64,000 bases of DNA from contig JAGTWJ010000007.1 of the NCBI GenBank assembly GCA_020064725.1, forward strand, positions 1,488,001-1,552,000. Reading direction: 5' to 3'. The DNA comes from Drechslerella dactyloides (Eukaryota > Ascomycota > Orbiliomycetes > Orbiliales > Orbiliaceae). Of this stretch, positions 23,925 through 35,445 are shown piece by piece. The stretch's first letter is position 1. Each line of letters opens with the position of its first letter. The notes under the pieces are model-generated. The model saw nothing but the letters and a program-made list of their open reading frames with translations. It was not told the DNA's origin and did no database searches. The translations under genes and the position numbers were made by a program.

Positions 23925-24855
23925 TCTGAATCGACACTCTTGCTGTCCCTCACTTCTCCATCCCTCGCCTCGCCTCCTCTGCTCCTCAGCTCGCCTCCTG
24001 CCCTCCTTCCTTCATCGATCATCGCCGTCGCCGCCTACTCTCGTCTGCTCCTTCTTCCTCGCTCCTTCTCTCGCCCTCCTATCCTTACTCTTCTACTCTT
24101 TCTCCCTCTGCTCGCTACGTTCACGACGAATTGGATTGACTGACACGAGCCCCCCCCCATCGCTGCTGCTTCACCACGCTCGCATTCACGCTCGCACCTT
24201 CGGTTAGGCGCCATCCTATCCCTCGACTTTCTGTTCTCCAGCCTGTTAGCAAGGTTCGCATCAGCTGGCGCCATCCTGCCCTGCCCCTATCGGTCTAGAC
24301 ATCAGACGGCTGACTTTAATGACGACGAAGTTTCTAGTTTCGCACATCGCTTCTCTCCTCCCTTGCTGTATAGTTCCTCTTTTGTCTTTTATGTCGCCCC
24401 TCTTCGTCCAATAGACGCATAGAGTTCGCCGATTTCTCCTGAGGGCTCTTAATATACCAGCTTTGTGCCCTACACCTCTCCGCCGAGCCTTCTGCTACGA
24501 CTACTCCTGGCTTTGGACATTCAGCCTCCTATGACCTGTGCTCTCGCCCGTCTACACACGTAGGCCCGACGACTATATATCCTTCCTGGGAAACCCGCCT
24601 CGCGCCACTGCTCGCCGTCGCCCAGCTAGCTGTTGTTCATGTTAGCGCTTTGCACTTGATCGGGGCGAATTAGACACGCATACTTGCCTGCCAATCGTAT
24701 ATACACGGCTTCGCCTCCAACAAACACTCTCCATTCACCGTTCCGATACCATCTTGATGCCTGGATTCAGCATCACCCTCTAGTCGTTATCCTTCGGAAC
24801 CACGTGCCTATAGACTCCCACAGTATCCCACCGCTCTCGTGCAGATCCACTTCCC
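23925..24855 (+). promoter_or_regulatory. Pyrimidine-rich promoter and 5' leader of the kelch protein gene
   Basis: The plus strand becomes strongly C+T rich from about 23930 to 24120 and stays so in patches up to the ATG at 24856. Such CT-rich stretches are common just upstream of transcription starts in filamentous fungi. I infer that the leader is long; no start site can be pinned down. Short upstream ATGs are present. Confidence 0.4.
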
Positions 24856-27800
24856 ATGGCGTTCTTATTCAAAAAGAATAAGCATCACCAGCAACAGGGG
24901 CCCCCGCCCCAGTACTCGAACCAAGATGCCAGAGTCGCGACCCCACCCTCGGGCCCGTCTTCGTCATCCTCTGCGAATGGCACGTTGGAACGATCCCTTG
25001 ACATGAAGCACTCGCCGCCAACGCAAAATCCAATCTATATGGAAAGAGGTGACCCGCGGCAGTACCAACCTGTAAGTTTCGTAGTTCTAGACTTTCGACG
25101 CGAAACATTGCTAACTGAGTTCACAGCAGGGCCCGCCGCCACCGCCGCAACAGGTACAAAGACCGCCGATGCAACAAGCGCCACAGCGCCAGATGGCCTC
25201 GTCGAACGTCAACCCAGATCTTTATCCCTGGTCGAGAAAGCCCATGACGATATCATCCTCTGCTGGATCGCCATTCCCACGATACGGGCACTCTGCAAAC
25301 TCGAATGCCGGGAAAGAAGGAGAGATTTACATCCTCGGCGGCTTACTCCGGTCCGAGTCAGTTAGAGGTGATCTGTGGCTCCTGGAGGGCGGAGGGCCGA
25401 ATCCTGCTGTTTACCCCGTCGCTACCACGTCTGAAGGACCTGGGCCTCGAGTCGGACATGCCAGCTTGCTCGTAGGCAATGCGTTTATCGGTATGGTTTT
25501 AACTATCGAACTTCGGTGGTGATGTTCAACTAACTAGCTTTGTAGTATTTGGTGGTGACACCAAAATGAACGAACATGATAGGCTCGACGAGACCCTGTA
25601 CCTCTTGAACACTTGTATGTTCCCCTGCTTCCACACGGGTTGTTCCGATAAACACTAACTCGAACAGCCTCGAGACAATGGTCACGTGCCCAACCGATGG
25701 GCGACAAGCCATCAGGACGATATGGTCATACTTTAAATATTCTCGGATCAAAGCTTTATGTATTCGGTGGACAGGCTGAGGGGAGTTTCTTCAATGACCT
25801 GATGGCATTCGATCTCAACACTCTGCAGAGCAATACTTCCCGATGGGAGCTTCTGCTTGGTAACACAGACGGGAGTCCCGATTTCCCGGCTAAACGAACG
25901 AACCACACCGTTGTTTCATATGCGGACAAGCTATACTTGTAGGTCAAATCGTCTGTATCTCTGTAACGGAGCTCCTTGCTAACCGAAATGTTGTAGGTTC
26001 GGGGGTACCAACGGCGTCATCTGGTTTAACGACGTGTGGGCTTATGACCCGCGCACCAACTCGTGGTCGCAGCTGGATTGCATAGGCTACATTCCATCGC
26101 CGAGGGAGGGGCATTCAGCAGCACTCGTAGGCGATACGATGTATGTTTTTGGAGGCCGCAGCAATGATGGAACAGACCTTGGAGATCTTGCAGCCTTTAG
26201 GATACCTTCAAGAAGATGGTATACTTTCCAGAACATGGGCCCAAGCCCTTCGCCTCGCTCTGGTCATTCTATGACTACGTATGGAACAAAAATATTCGTC
26301 AAAGGGGGAGAGCCATCGGTCCAAACCACGAATGCCGAGGAGCTGACGTTCCTGTACATTCTTGATACTGCCAAGATTCGTTACCCGACTGATCAGCAAC
26401 TTCAGGATCGAGACCGAGCGCCAGTTCCTGGCGGGCCTCCCGGAGCGGCTCGCCGTCCCAGTGCGGCGGAACGACCGTCCAACATTGGAGGACCGCCCAC
26501 ATTGAGGAAAGTTAGCTCTGGCGGACCTGGACGGGAGAGTCTTATGATGGGCCCGGGAGCACAAGGGCAACCACCTATAAATGGGAATATCGGCGCCGCC
26601 AATGGTCCGGGATCCAGATTGCCAAGAGCTTCAATAGCACAAGCTCCTGGCGGGCCACCACCTCAACAGCAAGCACCGAATCCGCGTGGCCCAGTCGGCC
26701 CACCACAAATGAATGGACGAGCAAAGACGCCCACTAGAGCTGACCAGCGCCCTTCGGTTGAGACAGCTCGAGGGCAGCCACCCCCGATTAGAGAAGGCGG
26801 CTCGCCTCCTGGGACTAACGGCGCCCCGGCCCCGCTGACAAACGGCAATCGAGTACCTCCCGCACAATCACCTCCACAGCAGGTCAGCACTATTGTGCCT
26901 GCCCCCCGATCTATCAGCCCTCCGGAACGTTCGAGATCACGACAGAACCAGTCCTCTATTGACAGCATCGCTGCTCCATTACAGCAAAGTCTCCAAAACC
27001 AGAAGCCCAATGGGATTCTGAGCGGCCCTCAATCCCCTATCCATCAAGAAAGTATGGGGATGAGCAGCCCTGTTGATGCTCTATCCGACGCTTCGAGCAT
27101 AAAAGAGTTAGAAAGTCTTCGCCAAGTGAATGCTTGGTATGCGTCTGAACTTTCGCTCGCTCGTAAGCAAGGGTACACGCTCCAGAGCAGCAATTCATCA
27201 GCCTTCGAGGAACACGTTGCAGAGGATCTTTCAGAGAGTGATAGACCCCTGCTTGAAGCCTTGGTTGCAATGAAAGCGGAGCTTCAGAAGGTCCAGGGGT
27301 TGGTAGAAGAGCAAGCTTCTCTTGCGGCTAAACGTATCGCCGAAGTCGAGCAGCAACGAGATGTTGCCGTCTCGGAGGCTGTTTATATGAAGGCCAAACT
27401 TGCTGCCGTTAGTGGTGGTGGGAACATGTCGCCAATAGACGTGAATAACATGGAAGCAGATCGCGCGTCCAATATGGAGAAGAGACTTGCAACCTCCTTG
27501 GCTACACAGGCCGAATTGCAGGTGAAGCTTCACTCCTTGACCACCGAGTTTGAAGCCGAAAAGAAAGCTCGCCAACTCGCAGACGACCTTGCCTCGGCAG
27601 CGGAGAACCGCGTTTCTGAGCTGGACGACTTTAGGAACAGGACGGCATCCGAGCTCGAAAGTCTTCGGGCTGAGCTAATCGATGCTGAGAAGACCCTTCG
27701 TGAGGAGGCATCGACTCGAGCGGATGCTCTTTCTGAAGCTAAGCTTTTGCGTCTCGACAAGGAGGAGCTCACCGCCAGACTTGAAGACACTCTTCGGGAC

Positions 27801-29519
27801 AACAGCGACTACGCGGCTGCGATGGATTCGCTAAGAACGGCACTACTTGCTTCTCAAAAGAAATCAGAACTACTTGAACGCCAACTCGAGGACGACCGAA
27901 CAGTCCGTGAAGCTCTGGATCGCAAACTCGCCCGGCTCAAGAGCGAATACGAAGAGCGCTCCACCGACCTTGAGGCCGCAAACCGCCGATTGAAAGATGT
28001 AGAGGAACTGGCCGAGAAGCACGCAGAGGAAGCAAAGAGCGCGCGGGACGCTATGATCTCTGGGCTCGAAAAGGCTGCTGGTCGAGAAGTCTTGGATATC
28101 GTCGGCAGTGCTGCGGACGAGCGTGTAGTCATCCTCCAGGACCAAGTCGTCGCCTCTAAAACGATGCTCGCCAAACACAAACAGCAAGCTGATGAGGCTG
28201 GCGAGAAGTTGGCACAAGCTATGCAGCGGGTCGCCGGTTTGGAGTTGATGCAAGCGCAAGCCAGTAAGGAGGCAATCAACCTTCAGAGACGCATGGCAGA
28301 TATCCTCGAAGAAGGCAGGCGTTTGAAGCAGGATAACACCGAGTTGCTACTGAAGCTGAGCGAGAGGCAGTTGGACGTCGATGCTACTACCTCCAAGTAC
28401 AGTGCGCTTCGTGAGCTGCTGTCAGAACGTGGTATCAATCTTGATAAGCGAGATGTTCGCTCTCGAAATGGGCTTGGCTCGCCAAGGTCGGGATCTGGAT
28501 CTGCGACCCCTGACCAGATGGGCCGTTTGCGCGAGCTCGAAGCCCAACTCGAAGCTCAAATCAAAGCTCACAATGAGACTAAGAGTCAAGCTGATCAGCA
28601 AGCCCAAGAAGCCGAGAAGGTCTTTAGCCTGAAGCTCGAAGAGTTGGAGAACAACTACCAGTCTGTCGCGAAATACGTCAAGGGCACTGAGAAGATGCTC
28701 ATTCGCATGAAGGAAGAGCTTGCTAAGTACAAGGTCCAGAATGCGAAACTCACGGCGGATCTCGAAGAGGCTCGATCGTCTCCTCGGGAGGGGGTGTTAC
28801 TCAATGAGAGTGGATTCGATGCTGAGCGCGACGCAATGTCTGTTGAGATCGTCGCTCTGCAGACTAAGCTTTCTGAAACAGCCTCCGCGATGGAACGCAG
28901 AATGCTCGAGGTACAGAACGACCTTGACGGGCTCCGCATCGAACGCGACACAGCTAGACAACAGTCTACCACTGCTCAACTACAACTGATGGAGGTTTCG
29001 AGTCAGATCGAGAGGCTCGAGAGTGAGAACTCAATGCTCGAGACCCGTGCAGCTGAGGCAGAGAAGAAAGTCTCTTCCCTACTCGATAGGCTCGAGTCGT
29101 CTGTCGACGCCTACCGGGAGTCTGTCCGCTTCGATTACCGTCGTCCTGAGAATCAAGGGGACTACTCCGAGCGAAACTCCGTCTACGATGCGAACGACCT
29201 CCGCACCTCCGTTGCACTTGATAGCTTGGCTTCCGAGCTCGACCAACTTAAGGCTTCCTGGCATGCCCGCAACAGTGCCTACCGTCTTTCAGCCTTTGAC
29301 GGAGGAGAGAAGACACCCACCTCCACGGTTGGTGGTGAGCTCTCGGCCTCGCTGGCCGAGTGGCGGAAAAGATTGAATGAGGAAGAGGAGGAATCTAGAG
29401 TGCGGAGTGGCAGCCGAATCTCCGACTCGAACTCTGACCACCAGTCTAGCATTCCTGACACAGCACCCAAGACGAACGGTGGCCCCCAGATCGCAATGAG
29501 CGCTAATGGCATGTTTTAG
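24856..29519 (+). CDS. Kelch-repeat, coiled-coil cell-polarity protein (Kel1/Tea1 family)
   Basis: Exons 24856-25071, 25127-25490, 25546-25614, 25668-25938 and 25997-29519 join in phase to 1,480 residues ending at TAG. A Gln/Pro-rich N-terminus (about residues 1-110) leads to six kelch repeats (about 110-410) with the expected pattern: RYGHSAN, GPRVGHASLL, FGGDTK, GRYGHTLN, YVFGGQ, LFGGTNG, REGHSAALV, YVFGGRS, RSGHSMTTY. A Pro/Gly-rich disordered linker with SPP motifs follows. From about residue 675 to 1400 there is a long coiled coil rich in E, K, L and R heptads. In this family the kelch propeller and coiled coil bring polarity factors and formins to the growing tip via microtubule plus ends, so a role at hyphal tips or septation sites is inferred. 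Introns are 52-58 nt. It is the nearest gene on the side of MAT opposite APN2. Confidence 0.9.
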
Positions 29520-32321
29520 AAAGAAAGGATAGATGAGGATGGTTCTATGTCGATGGTAACTTTTATTTGGTATTTGTTTTTTACTTTCTTTTCTTCTTTT
29601 TCTCTTTTGCTTCTTTCTCCATTTCTTGTTTGATACTTATCTTGCCTTCCATTTTTCTGAGCCCGTTCCATGAGTCGTCCTCGTTTGGGATCGTATCGTA
29701 CACCATGTAATGACAGTCTTCGAATGGTTTCCCTAGTACCTCGCTTGCTCATGCCCCCAAAACTTGCTTTTTGTAACGCGTCTCAGGATCGCTTTCAGTT
29801 TATACTGACTTACCTATTGTATAATGTGTGGAATACCGGAGTTTCTCCATCATTGCTCTCATCATCCTCACACTTCACTTAACCTTCTCATTTCTCGGTT
29901 TCGTTTCCTCGGATCCTTCTAGTCCTCTTTCACTTTGCGCCTCTCAGTTAATTGATTGTAACTTTATGACCTCTTCTTTAGCCGTTCAATTTCTACGATT
30001 CTCGGGGGATTCTCGAGTTGTTCCTTCTACGTTTTCTACTCTTCTTTTCCACGGAAGTACCCCTCTTATTTCTTTTCTCTCAGGGCAGACAAAAGATATA
30101 TACCACTTGTTTTTGTTGTATTTGTGTATTTGTAGCAGCAAGCATGCACTATTATCAAGCAACCTCTGCTTCCATGTCTCTCCATGCAAATACATCCACT
30201 GGGCTAAAAAAGCAAACCTATACGTGTCATGCGACAGGATCCCGGAATTGGTGAGAAATATCCTCCTCTCGTACGCCAGGCAAGACCATCCATGTCGTTT
30301 ACGCACACAGCGTGCAGCTCTGACCTAGCCTCGAGACTAGGCTTTAACCATCACAGCTTTGCGTGTGCCTGTATGCGGATGATCGTATGGATCTGACCAT
30401 ATTCAACCAGTTGTTAGCTCAAGTGTTGGCATTAAGGCAAGGCGGTTAATCTTTCTCGATACTTCCAACATGCCAACATGCTAAATGGCGATATTAGGAA
30501 CTGCGTGACGGCTGAACTAGCAGCTAGATTGATCCGTATAATTATAAGTGGTTGTCATGTCGACGTGGATTAGTCAGTGAGCTGCTCCGTCGAAGCCCCA
30601 GCAAGAGCTGAGTTAACCATCGCCCGCCTGAGAATAGTCAGAGGCGATATCTTGATCTTGCGTAAGCATCTGTATGTAGGTAGATCGTTCACTGCATGCT
30701 GGTATCAGGCGAAATCGATGATCCAGCGTGATATAATTAACATCATAGCTAGAACCATCGACCATCCTGAGGTCATGACACGAGTCGACACGAGCCTCAT
30801 TTCCACCCTCGAATTCAGGCGATTTTAACACCGCATGCAACTTTGATTCCTAGATTTTGACGTCAGTATCTGGATGTTGAACACCGTGCTACGCGTATGG
30901 ATTCCACGTCAAGCCACAGGGAGGAAGAGGATGGATCTCTGCACTCATCGCGATATTAGTTAGATCGTTTCATTGCTTGTCAAGGCTATAGCTACCAGAT
31001 GCAGATGACATACCATGCGAGAGAACTCAGTGGGTTAACCTCTAGCGGCTCCATTGTATGAAATATCTCAGACCTATCAGATTCACAATAACCGTGTTTG
31101 CTGTGAATTGGTACTGGCAGGGATCCGGACATATCAAGGTGAGGGCTGAAAGCGTCGTATGGGTTGTTAGATTGGTAAGGCCATAGTGATTGGATCATGT
31201 GATCAATTTGTCCCATACTTTGCTAGATCGATATGAGTATCCGTATTACTCAGTTAGAAGTATGGCCTTTTCTAGTCGATGAGGTCAGTATAGCCCCAAA
31301 AGTGATCGCCATCATATCTGGAAGAAAATTCAATGAAAGTCGTATTGACTTGCTAAACAGAGCTCGGAAGTAGTCTCGGGGCCATCTCAACATCCCAGCG
31401 GCCGGCCCAGGCAAGTCTGACCTCGAGACTGGCTCGGAAGCTGATGACGGAACTGGAACTAGAGGCTAGGTACGCGAAACCAATTGAGGCTATAGCGCGA
31501 TGGTATTGGACCTCACGGCGATGAAAAAGGGTCCTTCCATTACATGCTAGCTCGTCTCGTGAACAAGACTAGCAACATGCCAGTCAGTATTCACTATGGG
31601 CTTGATATGAAGATCTCATTTCGCGGCTATCGAATCTTGTTACATCAGATGTTTGTTGTAGTTGACTTAGCGTCCTAACGGAAGTTATCGTGGGAAAGGA
31701 GCTGGTTCCAACTTAGGAGTCCGAGTATCCACATGCTAACTGAGAGATCTGGACTTAAGTACTTGTGGATGTCGGGTGAGCCACTGGGGTACTATACGTC
31801 TGCGGACCATTATTCGCCGTAATTTAACATGCATAGTATAAAATGCCACATATTTTGGTTTCCAAACAATCCTCAAGGGAAAAAAACTTGACTTCGACAA
31901 TATGTTTCAAACTTCTGCTATTAATCAGAGTCCATGCCTGACTTCAGATACCTCATACACCCCCGAAAATGACCGAGGAGAAACTCATGGCCTTCCATTC
32001 GCTACTCTCACAAATGCTCAAGCGACGGCCGATTGCTTTCAAATAGTATCCGTCGTATCCGTTTACCAGCCGTCTGCTCCCAAAGGCAGATTCTTGTCAG
32101 TGCAGATGATAAGTCCTAGTGGAATTATCACGAACACCTTTGGAAGAACGTTTGTTTTCAGGTAAGATTGTTCTTCGTTTTATTGACTGTGAAGATCCTT
32201 CAGAGTCTTCTTCCATGCAGCAGCGTCGTTTTTGAGAGATGTTTTGTTCGGCCAATTTCATACCGAAAATGTGATCCTCTACGTTCGCAATGGCAACCTT
32301 TTGATATTGCTTTGCTATTTG
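29520..32321. other. Intergenic stretch between the kelch gene and MAT1-2-1
   Basis: The first few hundred bases are a T/C-rich 3' region of the kelch gene. No gene is recognised in the rest. It contains a palindromic CCTAGCCTCGAGACTAGG at about 30327 and a clear 62-bp element at 31371-31432. I see no SLA2 sequence here. Confidence 0.5.
31371..31432. mobile_element. 62-bp miniature element, TAGTCTCGRGG type, with exact 8-bp target duplication
   Basis: The left end reads TAGTCTCGGGGCC and the right end GACCTCGAGACTGG, so the tips are inverted copies with TAGTCTCG/CAGTCTCG cores. It sits between two exact CTCGGAAG octamers (31363-31370 and 31433-31440). No coding capacity. Confidence 0.8.
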
Positions 32322-34260
32322 CTAGTTTTCAAGCAGAGGAGTCTCAAATTTCTGGTCTCTCTTATAGATGTTCTGCCGCTTCGCAGGTGGGTATAACTTT
32401 GGGTCGTCAGGATCCTTGTACAGCTTTCGTTTCCCGGTTGGCGCATCGACGGATATTCGAACTCGTTTGCTTTGAGGAAGGTCTTCTTCTGTGTGTCGCC
32501 GACGGCGTTTGATCTCGTTGGATTTTCGAGGGGCGTACGTATATTCAGGATGTCGCTCTCTATGTAGAACCCGTAGAGTAGCAGCTCGTTCCTATGTGAC
32601 AAAGTTAATCAACGGCGCCTTACATGGGCTAGTCGTGTCCAAAAAAACGGGGTCACGCCCACTTACGATCCAAGCCTGCTTCTCAATTGCTGAGATATTG
32701 TGCCAGGATTCCGCAGCACTACGGGCTAGAGCTAACTTTTAGCTTTCTTCTTAGCTACTCTCAAAGTCCACAGACCATAACTTACATATGACGATGTTTT
32801 GCACCGTTGGGTCCTCTTGTTTCATAGTCTTAGAATACCAAGTTCTAAAAAGAAGAAAGCTATTAAATGTTAGATCATCGCCCATGTGTCCAGAGATAAG
32901 GCACAGTTGATACTTACCAATTGGGGACCCTCCTTGAGTTACTTAGGACCACACCTCCGATACTAATATCGGGATACATTTCCTGTAGTTTGCCGTCTGA
33001 ATTCCCGTCGACTCTTTGCCTCTTGTCCTTCGTCTTTTTGGCATCCAAAGGGCTTTCATCCGTGGTTTCAGACGGGTAGTCGTAGACATCGTTGAACGAC
33101 CTGCCATTATCCTCTTCGAAATCGGCTTTTTGACAGGTGTCTGCGGGTTGCCCTTGTGTCAATATCCCGAATATTCACGAATAATTTCACCTTAAATGGT
33201 ATACTTACAGCTATCGATGCTCTTCTCACCAACCAAGGTTTCCGAACCATCGAAACTAGTGTCGTAAGAATCGTATGAAGCAACGGTACCTGCAGATATT
33301 GATTGAAACTTGCCGGTATCAACCTTGGTCAAAATGTCTGCGAATGTGATATCATTGATGACGTCGTTGTTGTAGGTCGAAAAACCTCTTGGATCCCCAA
33401 AAACTATTCGGATGTATACTCTGCAGTTTTCGGGGTGTGGCATTGCCCAAAGTGAGCCCCGAAAGTCTTCTAGGAGACATTTGTCGCCATATTGCCTATG
33501 TCTTGGTTAGCGGCCTCTATTGTTTCCATTCGCCAAATGAGGGAATACATACATCGTGTCACCTGAAGGCAGTACAAGTTGGTAGCCAAAGGGCACAAGA
33601 TAGGAAAGATATCTGTCGTAACTATCTACCTGTAGAGGACATGGTATAGCTGGTGACTCCGAGCAATCACAACGTCGTAAACGTAGTTGGTTCGTTCCAT
33701 TTGTTTGCCGAATTATGTCATCTTCGCCTCGAGCTTGGAGCATGTGGCCCATTAGAGAGAGGGTTGACGGATTCCATATGTCGAAATTCGCATATGGGTA
33801 GGTTTTGCGGAGATTTTCTAATGGGAAGGATGGGCTTTCGCCTGGTGGAAGGTAGGCTTGAATGTCCCAGGATATGATCCTAGCTTGAGTCTGCTCGATG
33901 AGACCAGAGAATTGACTGAAAAGATGTGGCCATCCTACATCCGCCTCAAGAAAGTTCCATTGAGGGAGGTTGAGGAGGAGGGTGGTTTCTGGTATAGCTC
34001 CAAGTCGTGTTTCTATGTAATTGATGATCTCGGGCTCGCTTTCGTCAATTTCGAGGCCGTCCAGACTGTGCTCCAAGCCTTTGTCGAAATTAGCCCTCGA
34101 CGCAGCTGACTGAGGGCTAAGAAAACGCGATACGAGTTAGCAGAAGAACTTCAAGTTCCGAATGCTTCCAGGTCGGGGAAAATGGCTAAAACAATATGCA
34201 GGAACCGTACGACGAGCCCCGAACCAGTGGTATGGAAAATTCCGAAGGATCTGTACTCAT
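32322..34260 (-). CDS. MAT1-2-1: Mating-type HMG-box transcription factor MAT1-2-1
   Basis: Seven minus-strand exons join in phase to 508 residues: 34211-34260, 33553-34116, 33209-33495, 32918-33140, 32786-32859, 32667-32725, 32322-32591. The HMG box spans about residues 371-450: RVPNCFLLFRTWYSK, then DPTVQNIVIS, AAESWHNIS and HPEYTYAPRKSNEIKRRRR, closely following the MAT pattern PPNAFILYR..NNxIS..(K/R)W..HPDYxYxPRK. An intron splits the serine codon after NIVI (phase 1), as is typical of ascomycete MAT HMG boxes. The basic tail (SKRVRI, PAKRQ) could act as a nuclear signal. The family controls sexual identity and fruiting, usually with the alpha-box partner. The 370-residue N-terminus is unusually long and matches nothing I know. 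The first exon (MSTDPSEF start) is the least certain part: the frame is open upstream to 34116 without an ATG. MAT1-1-1 lies 1.2 kb upstream on the same strand. Confidence 0.88.
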
Positions 34261-35445
34261 ATCGGGTGGTGACTAGTCGAGCTGCACGTGTTCAATATAT
34301 TCCAAAATTTGGCTTAGTAAGATACGTAAAACGCGAACGAGGTGGAGTAGGAAGCGTCGAGCCAGATGAGTAAGTCCATGGACTTTGTTACCTAGGCTAC
34401 TAGAAAGGTATGCCAAAAGCGTCGATTGGTGCTCAGCTAACCCATGTTTACTGTGTAGAACGCGTTGTCAGCAACCGTCACGCACATGCATGATGAGCCC
34501 GCAATACAAGACTAGCACATGATGTGACACGAACACCGTGCGATTCCTGGTTATAAACTTTATGGTGACCGACCCACAAACCGACCAGTGTACCGTGCAG
34601 TTCTAGAAACATACTTGAAAAAAATAGCAGGATCCAGGCGAAATAGTTGGCTTGCTCAGATGTTCTGGTATTGCTTAATACCATGTAACGCTACATTATG
34701 GCGGTTACAGTGGCTAGCTTCGATCAATGCTCACAATGGCGACCCTAGGCTCTCAGCACCAGGTCTACACAACTTAGACGCTCGCATTCTGAAGCTCTAT
34801 AGATCTAGGACGAGTGGACGACTTTGAAGAAGGTTTGCTGGCGCCAACCCGGTCTCTCCCATATCTCGAGGCCTCGAAATCTCATTCAAAACCCAACGAC
34901 CCGGAGCCTTGATCTAGATGTCTATATGATTGAGTGCTTTAGTATAGACGGCGATCTGCGATTGTAAGATTGATATGTAGATTATAAAAGTATCGTATAT
35001 ATACTGCATCGACATGAATATCGAAGTAACCATTGTCTGGGCCTCATGTAAACCCCCTCGCATGTCTCGATCTAAACTGCTACAGCGAATGAATAACTGG
35101 TCTGCGAGAATGCCCACCTATGTGGGACCCCTTCTGATATCTGTGACAATATCCTCGCAGAGTGTAGGCTATGATAGATAATCGGGACAAACTTAATATA
35201 CTTAATATAATTCGATCTTCACATATTATTCATCTCGGGACACCTAGGTACCTGTTATCCCATATAACTACTGACCCTAGACACATTCCGTACGAAAAAC
35301 TAGAGCTCTCCTGACGCAATCTACGTGCTCCGCGTCAAGTGACAGGTATATTATCTACAAATGATGATGCACGAGAAAACTGAGACAGCGCGAAAAGAAC
35401 CCATGAACTATGCATACCCCGCAGTATCTACTCGATCCAAGTTGT
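34261..35445. other. Intergenic region between the two mating-type genes
   Basis: No gene is recognised in these 1.2 kb. Both MAT genes are on the minus strand, so this region should hold the MAT1-2-1 promoter and the MAT1-1-1 3' end. No idiomorph boundary repeat is visible by eye. Confidence 0.45.

Noticed and set aside
6651..24855. LTR retrotransposon or full-length DNA transposon
   Set aside because: No reverse transcriptase, integrase or transposase motif was seen in any frame, and no long direct or inverted terminal repeats were found by eye.
26208..29512. Many long minus-strand frames inside the kelch gene
   Set aside because: They mirror the codon bias of the 3.5-kb plus-strand exon and have no domain or splice logic of their own.
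32860..32918. MAT1-2-1 as a pseudogene with TGA inside the HMG box
   Set aside because: The stop appears only with the TTTTTAG acceptor. The AATAG acceptor slightly upstream restores a complete PNCFLLFR box in frame.
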